From Silvimonas iriomotensis (GTDB lineage Bacteria > Pseudomonadota > Gammaproteobacteria > Burkholderiales > Chitinibacteraceae), in contig NZ_BMLX01000001.1 in the NCBI RefSeq assembly GCF_014645535.1, forward strand, positions 365,169 through 429,168: a stretch of DNA of 64,000 bases. The letters are read 5' to 3'. Shown one piece after another: positions 62,913 to 64,000 of the stretch (the stretch's first letter is position 1; each line of letters starts with the position of its first letter). The position numbers and the translations under genes are program-made. Under the pieces are notes generated by a model. The model saw nothing but the letters and a program-made list of their open reading frames with translations. It did no database searches and was not told where the DNA came from.

Positions 62913-63826
62913 GCAGCTTCCTCAATCGTGTAGTCCGCCCGCTCGCCCGGGTTCAGGTGGGCCAGCGGCGCGTGTGTTTCAATTTCCAGATAGGGCGCGT
63001 GTTGTGCGTTGAAGACTTCCAGCGGGTGACCGTGCGCCCAGGTGGCGTGCGCGGGGATGACCGAATTGCGCTGATAGCAGAACTGGCCTTGGGGCAGATC
63101 AATGTCGGCCCACATTTCGCCGTTGTCGCTGTCAAAACCCACTTTGAATTGCAGGGCTTCATCACAGACGACCTCTGTGCGCCGATCAGCCGGCAACAGC
63201 ACGCCATGCGCCCACAGATCTGCCACCGGGCCTTTGTCTGGCATCAGGTGTACGCCATCACGCTCATGGCGACTGCTGGCCGGACGCGGGACCGACACCG
63301 TGGCCGGGCGCAGCATCATCAGCACATCCCACAAACCGCAGTGCAAAGTGTGTTCGCCCATATTGATCATGGCATGGTCAATCCGCCAGGTGCTGCCGCC
63401 AGCCGGCAGGGTGATGCGCCGGGTCAGCTGCAAGCCACTGGCCCGGTCAACCGGGCTTTGCATTTCAATACCCATGCTCGTGTCGTCCAGCCAGGTCTGC
63501 GTGACCAGCCAGTTACCGCTATCCAGATCACGATGCGGCTTGCCTTGCGGCCAGCGCGTTTCCGGCGCAATCCACGTCTTGCCACCGCCCCATAGCGGAA
63601 AATCCCAATCCACACACAGCGCCGCCCAGCGTTGCGGGGCAAAATCCGGCACTTTGCCGGCCAGCGCCGGGTTGATATAGGCCAATTGCACGTCATTCAC
63701 ACTGATCCCCATCAGCCGCCCACCCACCTGCGGCACGATATGCAACTTGAGCGGGCCCTGCTCCAGCAGCCAGGCCTGCCAGCCATGGAAATTAGTCTGG
63801 ATCAGCTGTCGGTGGCCGTTGATCAC
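62900..63826 (-). CDS. DUF4380-like mutarotase-fold protein
   Basis: The ~308-residue protein begins VINGHRQLIQTNFHGWQAWL. Segments such as LHIVPQVGGRLMGISVNDVQ, YINPALAGK, DFPLWGGGKTWIAPE and WRIDHAMINMGEH are typical of DUF4380/aldose-epimerase-like proteins. GTG at 63826 is chosen because AGGA lies 8 bases upstream. The frame stays open through a TTG at 63889 to the window edge, so a longer N-terminus from outside the window cannot be excluded. No catalytic residues are assigned. Confidence 0.75.
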   Translation of the reverse strand: MINGHRQLIQTNFHGWQAWLLEQGPLKLHIVPQVGGRLMGISVNDVQLAYINPALAGKVPDFAPQRWAALCVDWDFPLWGGGKTWIAPETRWPQGKPHRDLDSGNWLVTQTWLDDTSMGIEMQSPVDRASGLQLTRRITLPAGGSTWRIDHAMINMGEHTLHCGLWDVLMMLRPATVSVPRPASSRHERDGVHLMPDKGPVADLWAHGVLLPADRRTEVVCDEALQFKVGFDSDNGEMWADIDLPQGQFCYQRNSVIPAHATWAHGHPLEVFNAQHAPYLEIETHAPLAHLNPGERADYTIEEAAWAI

Positions 63827-63944
63827 GGTGATGTCCTGTGTGTCTGGTTGGTTGATAAAACCCGGCCGATCTGAAAAGCGGCAGGGCAAAACAATCGCGC
63901 GGCGCGGATGCTGCAGTAGCTGTTGTTGCCGTCGATTTTTCGAC

Positions 63945-64000
63945 GTTGCAGTTGCAGTTGCAGTTGCAGTTGTCGTTGCGGTTGCCTTTGACGTTGCCCC
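63945..64000 (+). repeat. Hexanucleotide GTTGCA repeat at the window edge
   Basis: Four perfect GTTGCA copies (63945-63968), then degenerate GTTGTC, GTTGCG, GTTGCC and TTTGAC units. It may continue past the window. Confidence 0.85.

Overview
The window looks like chromosome of a free-living, motile, GC-rich betaproteobacterium, most likely Neisseriales (Chromobacteriaceae or Chitinibacteraceae type). The main reasons are the tmRNA tag ANDETYALAA, the set of housekeeping genes (gap, folD, ubiG, gph, slyD, nrdA/nrdB, sbcCD), two chemoreceptors, a GH10 xylanase, and Neisseria-like ATTCC...GGAAT palindromic repeats near the right end. Genus is inference only; no rRNA or tRNA gene is present to anchor it.

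Layout. 1-11 kb: edge of an exported protein gene, a dCache chemoreceptor, gap, an I78 protease-inhibitor lipoprotein, a hemerythrin, a chemoreceptor fused to a complete sugar-binding-protein domain, and a TPR/glycosyltransferase-like gene translationally coupled to a GH10 xylanase lipoprotein. 11-21 kb: metabolic and regulatory genes (AraC, alpha/beta hydrolases, isochorismatase-like hydrolase, M24 protein, folD, MarR-GNAT fusion, divergent SDR/LysR pair). 20.9-30.2 kb: a lower-GC genomic island inserted in the 3' end of ssrA (tmRNA). It is bounded by a 16-bp direct repeat, carries a P4-type integrase with AlpA/HTH/wHTH genes, and has cargo of unknown function, including a two-gene DUF5677-like/HEPN-like module and two membrane proteins.

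30-45 kb: thioesterase, acuI, an mtaD-ubiG-gph operon, a roxA-like cupin, a peroxiredoxin-like protein without catalytic cysteines, slyD, and nrdA-lipoprotein-nrdB behind a regulatory region with candidate NrdR and DnaA sites. 43.8-52.1 kb: an fkbM/phyH pair, then a partial type VI secretion locus (tssE, tssJ, tssG, tssF, truncated tssA, truncated clpV). The two truncated genes meet head to head at about 51,020, which looks like a deletion scar. 52-64 kb: small exported and membrane proteins, sbcCD, an M3 oligopeptidase, a repeat-rich intergenic region, and a pair of mutarotase-fold/DUF4380-like genes.

The strongest candidates for new biology are the chemoreceptor whose sugar-binding domain is predicted to be cytoplasmic (4820-7153) and the cargo of the ssrA island (21.1-26.3 kb). 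Domain assignments come from reading motifs by eye; no database search was run. Residue positions are approximate.
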